DNA of 35,750 bases from an uncultured Cytophagales bacterium (lineage in GTDB: Bacteria; Bacteroidota; Bacteroidia; Cytophagales; Thermonemataceae), in contig CALEMF010000033.1 of NCBI GenBank assembly GCA_937911505.1, positions 1 to 35,750 on the forward strand, written 5' to 3'. A program made the translations under genes and the position numbers. Below the pieces are notes generated by a model. It saw nothing but the letters and a program-made list of their open reading frames with translations. It did not search any database and was not told the origin of the DNA. Within the stretch, counting starts at the first letter, position 1. Each line of letters starts with the position of its first letter. This document shows positions 24,220 through 31,168 of this stretch, one piece after another.

Positions 24220-25095
24220 ATGAAGCATATTGTATTGATCTTCGCCTTATGTATTACTGGGCAGGTCTTTGCGCAGAATCCTCAAGATAGAGAGGCTATT
24301 AAAAGCATGTGTGGTTGCCACGAGGTAACTTTTGCCTTCGCTGAGACTTTCTCACCTAATAAAGATTACAAATTCCACGAAAACTATAACGCTTCTGGCC
24401 TAGAGTGGGTGGAACTCGTAAAAGATGACAATGATAAGTTGGTCTTACAGCACTTACTGATCGTAAACGATACCATGATTGTAAAGCACTGGCGACAGGA
24501 TTGGCTTTATGAAAATACAGAACTTTATACTTATAATGCTAACAATGAATGGCAGTACGTAAAACTACCCGCTGAAGAAGTAAAAGGACAGTGGACACAA
24601 AAGGTATATCAGGTAGATGACGGCCCTCGCTACGAAGGAACTGCCACTTGGGTACACGTAGATGGCAAACACTTCTGGGAGAGTACTGTACCTAGCCCAC
24701 TTCCACGTAGAGAGTTTTCTAAAAGAAAAGATTACAACCTCATGATGCGTACCAATCGCCATGAAATTACCGATTACGGTTGGTTACACGAACAGGACAA
24801 CGACAAGATTGCCCTTAACGAAAGTGGTAAAACGTTGGTTGCTCGTGAAAAAGGTTGGAATACTTATAAAAAAGTAGAGGACAAGCGTTGCCAATTGGCG
24901 CAAGATTGGTGGAAGGAAAACAAGGATTTCTGGGCAGTAGTACGTACAGAATGGGATCAAGTGTACGACCGAGACAAAGATTTACTTTTACATAAAACTG
25001 TTGATGAGAAGCCGCTCTTTATGCATATGTTTAAGCTAGAGGCGGATGATACAGACAAGATAGCACCACTCTTAGGACAGTTTGTGAAGAAGTAA
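24220..25095 (+). CDS. DUF6607-family exported protein, heme-locus associated
   Basis: A 291-aa protein with a signal peptide (MKHIVLIFALCITGQVFAQ). The mature start has a conserved-looking I-K-S-M-C-G-C-H-E-V-T-F-A-F-A-E-T-F block, then repeated tryptophan-rich strands (VKHWRQDWLYEN, ATWVHVDGKHFWE) and a MMRTNRHEITDYGW segment. I recognise this as the DUF6607 family of Bacteroidota, often next to HmuY-type loci; its function is undetermined. The CGCH motif is a possible metal or heme ligand. It is divergent from the receptor across a shared 155-bp regulatory region. Confidence 0.8.
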   Translation: MKHIVLIFALCITGQVFAQNPQDREAIKSMCGCHEVTFAFAETFSPNKDYKFHENYNASGLEWVELVKDDNDKLVLQHLLIVNDTMIVKHWRQDWLYENTELYTYNANNEWQYVKLPAEEVKGQWTQKVYQVDDGPRYEGTATWVHVDGKHFWESTVPSPLPRREFSKRKDYNLMMRTNRHEITDYGWLHEQDNDKIALNESGKTLVAREKGWNTYKKVEDKRCQLAQDWWKENKDFWAVVRTEWDQVYDRDKDLLLHKTVDEKPLFMHMFKLEADDTDKIAPLLGQFVKK

Positions 25096-25123
25096 CTTTC
25101 TTATATAGTGCTTTCGTAAAGCA

Positions 25124-25148
25124 AAAAAGGGGCGTTTTGCCCCTTTTT
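25124..25148. terminator. Bidirectional intrinsic terminator
   Basis: AAAAAGGGGC (25124-25133) pairs with GCCCCTTTTT (25139-25148) around GTTTT. With As on one side and Ts on the other it can end both the DUF6607 transcript and the converging TerD transcript. Confidence 0.9.
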
Positions 25149-25176
25149 ATTTGTTATTATCAGTTACCGTTGCTAC

Positions 25177-25812
25177 CTACAGGTAGTTTTCTTTTACATA
25201 CACGATGGTTTCGTCGATATTCTTGGCAGGTACGGCATCACCAATGGTAAGAAACTCCCAGTTGTTACCTGAGCGAATCAACTTGCCCATTACCATCGAG
25301 ATACTTCCTTTAAAGCTCTCTTCGGCAGAAAGATTAAAAGTAGCAAATACAGAATTTACCTTGTGTGGTGAGCCTTCAAAGATACGGATTTTGGAATAGG
25401 GAACATCTGCAAAGTCTTGTCCATTGTAAGAATTGAGGTAGAATACAATGGTTTGTACTTTTGGGTTGACTTGATTCAGCTTTACTTGAATCACCTCATT
25501 ATCAAAGCCATCGTCGCCCATTACATCTCCATCGCGGTCGTCGCCACTGTGGATGATAGCACCATCTTTAGAACGTAGCTTTTTGTAATAGACGGTTTCT
25601 ACAATGCTCTTATTTTCATCGTACATCGTAACGCTCCCGTCTAAATCTACCGCGACAGTTTCTTTAAAGAGACCAAAAAAGACAGGTCTTTTAATCGCTC
25701 CCCAATTTAGCCCCACACACACCTCTTCTAGATGCTTTCCATCTTTCTCTAGCGAGATTTTACTTCCTTTCGACAGGTTAATGCCCGTCTTTTTATTTAA
25801 GTCCAAGCTCAT
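25177..25812 (-). CDS. TerD-family protein (TerZ/TerX-like)
   Basis: A 211-aa TerD-domain protein. It has the opening basic beta-hairpin (NLSKGSKISLEK), V-C-V-G-L-N-W-G, the calcium-site strands A-V-D-L-D-G-S-V and H-S-G-D-D-R-D-G-D, then Q-T-I-V-F-Y-L-N-S-Y-N-G-Q and N-S-V-F-A-T-F-N-L. TerD proteins bind calcium and take part in tellurite, phage and membrane-stress responses. It carries an insertion (KRPVFFGLFKET) typical of the divergent subgroup. It lies 11 bp downstream of the next TerD gene, in an operon. Confidence 0.92.
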   Translation of the reverse strand: MSLDLNKKTGINLSKGSKISLEKDGKHLEEVCVGLNWGAIKRPVFFGLFKETVAVDLDGSVTMYDENKSIVETVYYKKLRSKDGAIIHSGDDRDGDVMGDDGFDNEVIQVKLNQVNPKVQTIVFYLNSYNGQDFADVPYSKIRIFEGSPHKVNSVFATFNLSAEESFKGSISMVMGKLIRSGNNWEFLTIGDAVPAKNIDETIVYVKENYL

Positions 25813-25823
25813 ATAGTTTCTAT

Positions 25824-26384
25824 TTAAGCATACATATCTACGTAGCCTTGCATTCCTTTGTTATCGCCAAGCCCAGAGGCTGTAAATATCCACTCGCCAT
25901 TTTCTTTTTTGATACGACCAAACTCTATGTCTGTAGCCGTAGGGTATTCAGCGTCCAAGTCATAGCGTAAAATTTCGCGCTTGGTTTCTACATCCACAAT
26001 ACGAATGTAGGCGTCAGAAAGCATGCCGAAGTTATGATTGCGAGCGGCTGCATCGTGTATACTCACTACTGCCAATATCTCTTTTACCTTATCGTCAATC
26101 AACTCTAAGTTGGCTAGTATCATCTCATCGTCGTCGTCACCAGCACCTGTACGGTTGTCACCAGTGTGCTGTAAAGCACCATCGGGTGATTTCAGGTTGT
26201 TGTAGAAAACGAAGAATTCGTCAGCAGGAAGCTTACCTGACTCTCCTAGCATAAATACAGAGGCGTCCAAGTCGAGGGTATTGCCTTGCTTTACTTCCCA
26301 ACCTAAGCCAATGAGTATTTTTTTAAGAGAGGGTTCTTTTTTTGTAAGATTAAAGGTGCCTCCTTTTTTCAATGAAATAGCCAT
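25824..26384 (-). CDS. TerD-family protein, copy A
   Basis: At 186 aa this has the standard TerD length. Motifs: MAISLKKGGTFNLTKKEPSL, IGLGWEV, L-D-L-D-A-S-V-F-M-L and H-T-G-D-N-R-T-G-x-G-D-D-D-D-E (acidic calcium-binding loops), and a final GYVDMYA. By my count it differs from copy B (28122-28682) at about 24 of 186 residues. About 100 bp upstream of the ATG is also similar between the copies, including TTAAATTTAGTAAACCTT-like blocks, so the promoter was duplicated too. It is first in an operon with the TerZ-like gene. Confidence 0.95.
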   Translation of the reverse strand: MAISLKKGGTFNLTKKEPSLKKILIGLGWEVKQGNTLDLDASVFMLGESGKLPADEFFVFYNNLKSPDGALQHTGDNRTGAGDDDDEMILANLELIDDKVKEILAVVSIHDAAARNHNFGMLSDAYIRIVDVETKREILRYDLDAEYPTATDIEFGRIKKENGEWIFTASGLGDNKGMQGYVDMYA

Positions 26385-26511
26385 AAAAAGAAAATTAAAA
26401 GATTGTGAATATACTTTTCTATGTTGTTAAATTTAGTAAACCTTCTGGAAAAAACCATTATCTAGTTGTAAATATCCATGGGTTAGCGGTTATTGCAGGA
26501 AATAAAAATAA

Positions 26512-26952
26512 ATGGAAGTTAAAATACGAGAAGCGAAACCATCGGAATTTGTTAATGTTCATCATCTGATCAAAGAATTTTCGGAATTCATCAAAACACC
26601 TGAAAAAGTGAAGATAACTCCAGAACAAATGGTTGCGGATAAAAAATACTTTAAATGTCTTATCGCTACTAATGGAAATACGATTTTAGGGTTTGCAACA
26701 TATTTTTTCTCCTATTACTCTTGGACAGGAAAAGCTATTTATTTAGATGATTTATATGTCTCTGAAAAGTATCGAAACCAAGGCATAGGTAGTAAACTAT
26801 TCGACGAAATTATAGAAATAGGAAAATCTGAAAACTGTTATAAAATGAAATGGCAAGTCTCAAAATGGAATAAGAATGCTCAGGACTTTTATAAAAGTAG
26901 AGGCGCAATAATTGACGAAGTTGAAATTAACTGCGACTTAGATCTGAATTAA
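26512..26952 (+). CDS. GNAT-family N-acetyltransferase
   Basis: A 146-aa acyltransferase of the GCN5 superfamily. Motif A is clear: A-I-Y-L-D-D-L-Y-V-S-E-K-Y-R-N-Q-G-I-G-S-K-L, with R-N-Q-G-I-G as the acetyl-CoA pyrophosphate loop (about residues 93-98), then W-Q-V-S-K-W-N-K-N-A-Q-D-F-Y-K-S-R-G. This pattern is seen in diamine/small-molecule acetyltransferases; the substrate is unknown. Its AT-rich codon use differs from the neighbouring TerD genes. It is the only plus-strand gene in the TerD block and is flanked by GTTATTG (26489-26495) and its exact complement CAATAAC (26971-26977), suggesting arrival as a cassette. Confidence 0.9.
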   Translation: MEVKIREAKPSEFVNVHHLIKEFSEFIKTPEKVKITPEQMVADKKYFKCLIATNGNTILGFATYFFSYYSWTGKAIYLDDLYVSEKYRNQGIGSKLFDEIIEIGKSENCYKMKWQVSKWNKNAQDFYKSRGAIIDEVEINCDLDLN

Positions 26953-27113
26953 AAAATAAACCGCTCGGATCAATAACGCCTGCCAACAGTTTCGGTGAGC
27001 CTACCTCGCGGGCATTGAACCGAAATACGCCTAACGGTCTTTGCAAAATAGCGATTTCTTTTGAGATAAGCACCTAATCCCGCATTACTTATAGCGGTTG
27101 TTATGTGCAATCA
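26953..27113. repeat. Hairpin-rich cassette-junction-like sequence
   Basis: This spacer between the GNAT and lipoprotein genes begins with CAATAACGCCTGCCAACAG. It has a TTTCGGT...ACCGAAA hairpin (26990-27026), a GCCTAAC (27029-27035) matching the integron R'' pattern RYYYAAC, and ends TAGCGGTTGTTATGTGCAAT. TAGCGGTT also occurs at 26484-26491 just before the GNAT gene. The layout recalls attC-like recombination sites, but a canonical GTTRRRY partner is missing on the same strand. I treat it as a candidate only. Confidence 0.45.
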
Positions 27114-27140
27114 TTTTTTTCAATTGAGTATTTATATCAA

Positions 27141-27863
27141 CTAATCTGCTTGCAATATAATTCTGTAATTATCGTGATGAATATCAGTATTGTTTTTTAA
27201 AGTTAATGTATACCTATCTTCACTTAAAATAAATCTATCTGATTGACAGCCGTCTACAATATTAATTCCTGGGAAAGAAATAAAATTATCTTCGTCGTAC
27301 TCAACAGTTGGAAGACCAAGCTGGGCATTGCTGATTCCCAAATGGTCCTGAGCACCGGCACCTGCCCTCATAATTATACCGAGCACTGGATATTTGAATG
27401 TAACCTCTGCATTTACCTGATATTGGCCAATACAATTAAGATAATCTTGAAGGTTAAAGCTATCATTATAGGTTTCATTATCGTAATGGACATAAAATGA
27501 GTGTATCTTGGTTCCACTTTCAATTAAAGACGGGGTTAATAATTCCCAAGTTTGATCTTCATCTGGGATAATTGTATCATCAAAATAATCTCCGGGTTCT
27601 GATAAGTCAAGTTTTAAGTCTTCGACAAGTATAAAATCCTTTCTCTCTTCAAAGATAAAAAGATGGTTGTCATCTGTAAGGGCGTTTAACTCCAAAGATT
27701 GTGGTGGCTCATCAAGTATAATTATATCTCCTTGGACACTCCTAATAATATTTTCATCTTGTGTATCCTCCAAGTCTGTTGGGCTATCATTTTGTGAACA
27801 CGAAAAAAAGAGAATTGCTAATAAAATGGTCAATCTATTAAAGTAATTGATAATATTTTTCAT
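27141..27863 (-). CDS. Hypothetical lipoprotein in cassette-like context
   Basis: A 240-aa protein with a lipoprotein signal (LTILLAILFFSC, lipid cysteine at 22) and an acidic N-terminal linker. The mature domain has no motif I know; it is beta-rich, with a N-C-I-G-Q-Y-Q-V-N-A-E-V-T-F-K-Y-P-V-L-G-I strand region and a C-terminal D-N-Y-R-I-I-L-Q-A-D. Its base composition is clearly more AT-rich than the TerD genes. It is bracketed by a perfect 13-bp inverted repeat, TTATGTGCAATCA at 27101-27113 and its complement at 27917-27929, as if it were carried as a unit. Confidence 0.75.
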   Translation of the reverse strand: MKNIINYFNRLTILLAILFFSCSQNDSPTDLEDTQDENIIRSVQGDIIILDEPPQSLELNALTDDNHLFIFEERKDFILVEDLKLDLSEPGDYFDDTIIPDEDQTWELLTPSLIESGTKIHSFYVHYDNETYNDSFNLQDYLNCIGQYQVNAEVTFKYPVLGIIMRAGAGAQDHLGISNAQLGLPTVEYDEDNFISFPGINIVDGCQSDRFILSEDRYTLTLKNNTDIHHDNYRIILQAD

Positions 27864-27916
27864 TTCACTTTATTTAATTTAACTCTTAGACTTCTTAATC
27901 TTAAAATAGTTTAATC

Positions 27917-28063
27917 TGATTGCACATAATATTCGGGTAAGTGCCATACGGTACATTACCCCTTGAAAGGCACTCTTTTATTTTATAGTTTCAGGGGAAA
28001 AGAGAGGTTCCTTACGGATAACCACTTTGGTCGGGTAGTGCGCTGTAAAGCGCTTACTACCCC
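27917..28063. repeat. Inverted-repeat end and hairpin cluster
   Basis: The region starts with the 13-bp inverted repeat partner (27917-27929). It continues with an imperfect palindrome GGGTAAGTGCC...GGTACATTACCC (27936-27961), a second pairing AGTGCC/GGCACT (27940-27945 with 27969-27974) followed by a T-rich tract, and a strong hairpin at 28033-28062 (GGGTAGTGCGC with GCGC-TT-ACTACCC). None is explained by a gene. Confidence 0.5.
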
Positions 28064-28121
28064 ATCCGTTGTTCTGAGAGCAGGTATTTATCTTTTTGTT
28101 TGAATTTATATCGTTTATTAC

Positions 28122-28682
28122 TTAAGCGTACATATCTACGTAGCCTTGTAAGCCCTTATTAGCACCAATACCCGAGGCGATGAATACCCATTCGCCGTTT
28201 TCTCTCTTGATACGCCCAAACTCCATATCGGTAGCGGTAGGATACTCCTCATCGAGATCGAAGCGTAGAATTTCACGTTTGGTTTCTACATCTACAATGC
28301 GAATGTAGGCTTCGGAAAGTAGTCCAAAGTTATGGTTACGATTTTTGGCTTCGTGTATACTGAACACCGCTAGTATTTCTTCTACCCGCTGATCGATCAA
28401 TTCTAGGGTGGCTAGTATCATTTCGTCATCCTCGTCACCTTCTCCAGTACGGTTGTCGCCAGTATGTTGTAAAGCGCCGTCAGGTGACTTGAGGTTGTTG
28501 TAGAAAACAAAAAATTCATCTGCAGGAAGTTTACCCGACTCTCCCAACATAAATACAGAAGCGTCTAAATCGAGGGCGTTACCTCGTTTTACTTCCCAGC
28601 CTAGGCCAATGAGTATTTTTTTGAGAGAGGGTTCTTTTTTCGTCAAGTTAAAGGTGCCTCCTTTTTTCAGCGTAATAGCCAT
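28122..28682 (-). CDS. TerD-family protein, copy B
   Basis: A 186-aa TerD protein, about 87% identical to copy A by my count, with the same calcium-binding loops (L-D-L-D-A-S-V and G-D-N-R-T-G-E-G-D-E-D-D-E). Substitutions are mostly conservative (D/E, K/R, I/V), so both copies look functional. It is a single-gene unit downstream of the PspA-like gene on the same strand, 252 bp away, and its upstream 100 bp resembles that of copy A. The pair indicates a local duplication, later separated by the GNAT and lipoprotein genes. Confidence 0.95.
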   Translation of the reverse strand: MAITLKKGGTFNLTKKEPSLKKILIGLGWEVKRGNALDLDASVFMLGESGKLPADEFFVFYNNLKSPDGALQHTGDNRTGEGDEDDEMILATLELIDQRVEEILAVFSIHEAKNRNHNFGLLSEAYIRIVDVETKREILRFDLDEEYPTATDMEFGRIKRENGEWVFIASGIGANKGLQGYVDMYA

Positions 28683-28934
28683 AAAACGAAAGTTAAAAGA
28701 TGGTGAAATATATATTTATGCCTGCTAAATTTAGTAAACCTTCCGAAAAAACCTACTATTCAGTTGCAAATATCCACTTTCGAGGCTGTATATCCCTCTT
28801 TTAAGCGTATGTTCAGGTTTTTCGTAACCGTCTGTTTTTAAGCTTAAAATAAGTACGTTAGCCTGAAAATACAGCAAGTAGGCCCGATGCCGCCAAAACG
28901 TGAACGAAGAAGGTTTGATGAGATTTTAACAAGG

Positions 28935-30140
28935 CTATTTCTTTTTGAAGAATTCGTCTATTTTATCGGCCTTTGTTGTCTTAGTTTGTTTAAAAAACTG
29001 TGCTACTTGCTTGGATTTTTCGTCATCCATTTGCTTTTCTTTAGCAAGGGCTTCTATCTGTGCCTTTACTTGATCGAGGTTGGTGAGTTGCGCTTTATTT
29101 TCTTCTAAAAACTGCTCCAAAAGCGCTTTATTTTCATATTTTGCTTCTTCCTCCTCCGCTTGAAAAAAGTTATCGAGTAATTGTTGCTGTTGGGCTTCAA
29201 GCGTAGACTTATTTGTAACTTCTTCTGGCACTTCTGTGGTGGTCTTTTCGAAGTCGTTCAACGCCTGTTTGATTTCCTCACGTTGCTCCTCATCCGATTC
29301 ATTTTCTTCTAGAAATTGCTCCAGCAAGGCTTTATTTTTATGGCGTTCTTGTGTTTCAGTTGACGTAAAAAAGTTTTGTAATAATGTTTGCTTCTTTTGG
29401 GCGAGCGCTTCTTGTTTTTCTTTGTGTACCTGTTGCTCTTTCTCTTTAGTATTATTGAATAATAACTGGAGTTTTTTCTGTAATCGCTTCGCTTCGATGG
29501 CTTTGCGCTGCTTTTCCTCTTCCGCCAGTTTTTCTTGGATTTGTTGTAGGCTGTTGGCCTCTGCTAGTTTTTGATCAAACTGATCGAGCGCTTCTTGTTC
29601 TTGGGCAAAGTCGTCTTCTTGTAGCTGTACATCTAGTTGATTATGAATGATTTCTTCTTCAAAAATATCGGTAGAAATATCTAGCTCGTCAAGTTGCTGC
29701 GCCATTTCCTTACGGCTCTCTGCCTGCGATAGCTGGGCGATGAGTAAAGCTTTTTTGGCTTGGGTCTGCTCCAGTTGCAGCTTCATCTTGTTGAGCTGTA
29801 TTTCTAGCTTGTAGACGGTTGCTGCCACCTCATCGTATACCTTTTGGTAATCTCTGATCTGTATATCCAGCGGTGTTTTACGCGATAAAATCGTTTTAGC
29901 GAGCAGTTCCTCTCCTTGTTTGAGCGCTTGGGTGGCTTCTTCTGCTATTTTGGCTGCTTTGGCTTCGTAGCTAGTCAGCCTTTTTCTCAACTCTTCTTTC
30001 CGTTTTTGAGCAGCATTAAAAGAACCTGTACTTTTTTGAATGGCTTCTTCCATCGAGGCAATGGTAGCATCCATTACTTCTTCGGGAGATAGTGTTTTTT
30101 TCTCTTGTTTTATAAATAAACTACTTAGTTTAGACCACAT
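28935..30140 (-). CDS. PspA/IM30-like coiled-coil protein with repeated C-terminal module
   Basis: A 401-aa soluble, almost entirely helical protein. Residues about 1-200 resemble PspA/IM30 membrane-stress proteins: an amphipathic N-terminus (MWSKLSSLFIKQ), a P-E-E-V-M-D-A-T-I-A-S-M-E-E-A pattern and long coiled coils (E-L-R-K-R-L-x-x-Y-E-A-K-A). PspA is usually about 220 aa; this one has about 180 extra residues. The extension has a 68-aa-period duplication: LLQNFF...NKALLEQFLEEN (from 253) and LLDNFF...NKALLEQFLEEN (from 321), then two shorter FF-containing ends (QFFKQTK, DEFFKKK). A -7-like TATTTTTG lies at 30187-30180. PspA-like and TerD proteins both respond to envelope stress, which fits the neighbourhood. 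Confidence 0.75.
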   Translation of the reverse strand: MWSKLSSLFIKQEKKTLSPEEVMDATIASMEEAIQKSTGSFNAAQKRKEELRKRLTSYEAKAAKIAEEATQALKQGEELLAKTILSRKTPLDIQIRDYQKVYDEVAATVYKLEIQLNKMKLQLEQTQAKKALLIAQLSQAESRKEMAQQLDELDISTDIFEEEIIHNQLDVQLQEDDFAQEQEALDQFDQKLAEANSLQQIQEKLAEEEKQRKAIEAKRLQKKLQLLFNNTKEKEQQVHKEKQEALAQKKQTLLQNFFTSTETQERHKNKALLEQFLEENESDEEQREEIKQALNDFEKTTTEVPEEVTNKSTLEAQQQQLLDNFFQAEEEEAKYENKALLEQFLEENKAQLTNLDQVKAQIEALAKEKQMDDEKSKQVAQFFKQTKTTKADKIDEFFKKK

Positions 30141-30393
30141 CGTGTTCGCGTTACTTGGTATTTTACACTATATCTGTAACAAAAATAATGAAAAATAAGA
30201 TTCTCTACTACTCGAAAAGCTTATCTAGGTCTTACATCTCCCCACCAACATATGAAAATTCATCAATTCATTAGATGGTTTCATAAAGCCAAACGTACTA
30301 CTCGTAAAGTTACCCCCTTTTTTTGAAAGATATTTGCCTAGCTTCCTGATAGATTTTCATTAGTTCTATTTAAAAATTTCAAGTAGTAAAATC

Positions 30394-31146
30394 ATGAAAA
30401 ATAAGGTTGTTTACACATTGTTGTCTGTTTATTTAGGTCTATTGTTTAACCTGCCTTTTGGTCAGGCACAAGAGTGGTCAGGAAATCCAAATATTAACGA
30501 TCCTATTCATCGGATGGGAAATGTAGGTATTGGTCTTAATAACCCTTCTGAGAAACTTCAAGTAGCTGGTAATATTTCAGCCCAAGGACATATCTCTGCT
30601 AGTTTCTCTGGTGAAGTAGGATCAGGATTAATCAACTCCTTCCGAGATACGCGCTGGTCTTATGGAATTGTTTCCCATGCAGGTGATAAAGATGTAAAAG
30701 CCCTAGCAGTAATGGATAACACTGACCCCGCCCAACCTACAGAAGTCTTTAAAGTAATGGGAGACGGTAGAACTTTCATAGGAACAGCCTACCCCGCTTG
30801 GCAACCTAGAGAAGCCCTGCTTTGGGTAGATGGCTTGGTAACGGCGGAAGAAGTAAGAATAAAACTCTCTGAAAACTGGCCTGATTACGTATTTACTACT
30901 GATTACGAAATGCCTTCCTTGGCTGAGGTAGACCAGTTCATTCAAGCAAATGGTCACTTACCTAATACGCCTTCGGCGAAAGCAATCGAAAAAGAGGGTG
31001 GTTTTAAAGTAGGGGAAATGACCATTAATCAACAAGAGAAAATAGAGCAGGTCTTTTTACACCTGATCGAAATGGACAAAAAGCTACAAAAGCTAGCAAC
31101 AGAGAACGCTGCTTTGAAGGAGGAAATAGAGCAGTTGAAAAAATAA
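30394..31146 (+). CDS. Secreted tail-fibre-like protein
   Basis: A 250-aa protein with a signal peptide (about residues 1-25, ending FGQAQ). A NVGIGLNNPSEKLQVAGNIS motif is the usual opening of Bacteroidota tail-fibre/S74-like repeats. The C-terminal W-P-D-Y-V-F-T-T-D-Y-E-M-P-S-L-A-E-V, G-H-L-P-N-T-P-S-A and G-E-M-T-I-N-Q-Q-E-K-I-E-Q block plus a coiled coil (E-N-A-A-L-K-E-E-I-E-Q-L-K-K) form a trimerisation-type tail. No peptidase is present. It is probably a surface or extracellular structural protein. It is followed 22 bp later by the metalloprotease gene, so the two may be one operon. Confidence 0.8.
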   Translation: MKNKVVYTLLSVYLGLLFNLPFGQAQEWSGNPNINDPIHRMGNVGIGLNNPSEKLQVAGNISAQGHISASFSGEVGSGLINSFRDTRWSYGIVSHAGDKDVKALAVMDNTDPAQPTEVFKVMGDGRTFIGTAYPAWQPREALLWVDGLVTAEEVRIKLSENWPDYVFTTDYEMPSLAEVDQFIQANGHLPNTPSAKAIEKEGGFKVGEMTINQQEKIEQVFLHLIEMDKKLQKLATENAALKEEIEQLKK

Positions 31147-31168
31147 TCATCCCCTTTAAAGTAAAGCA

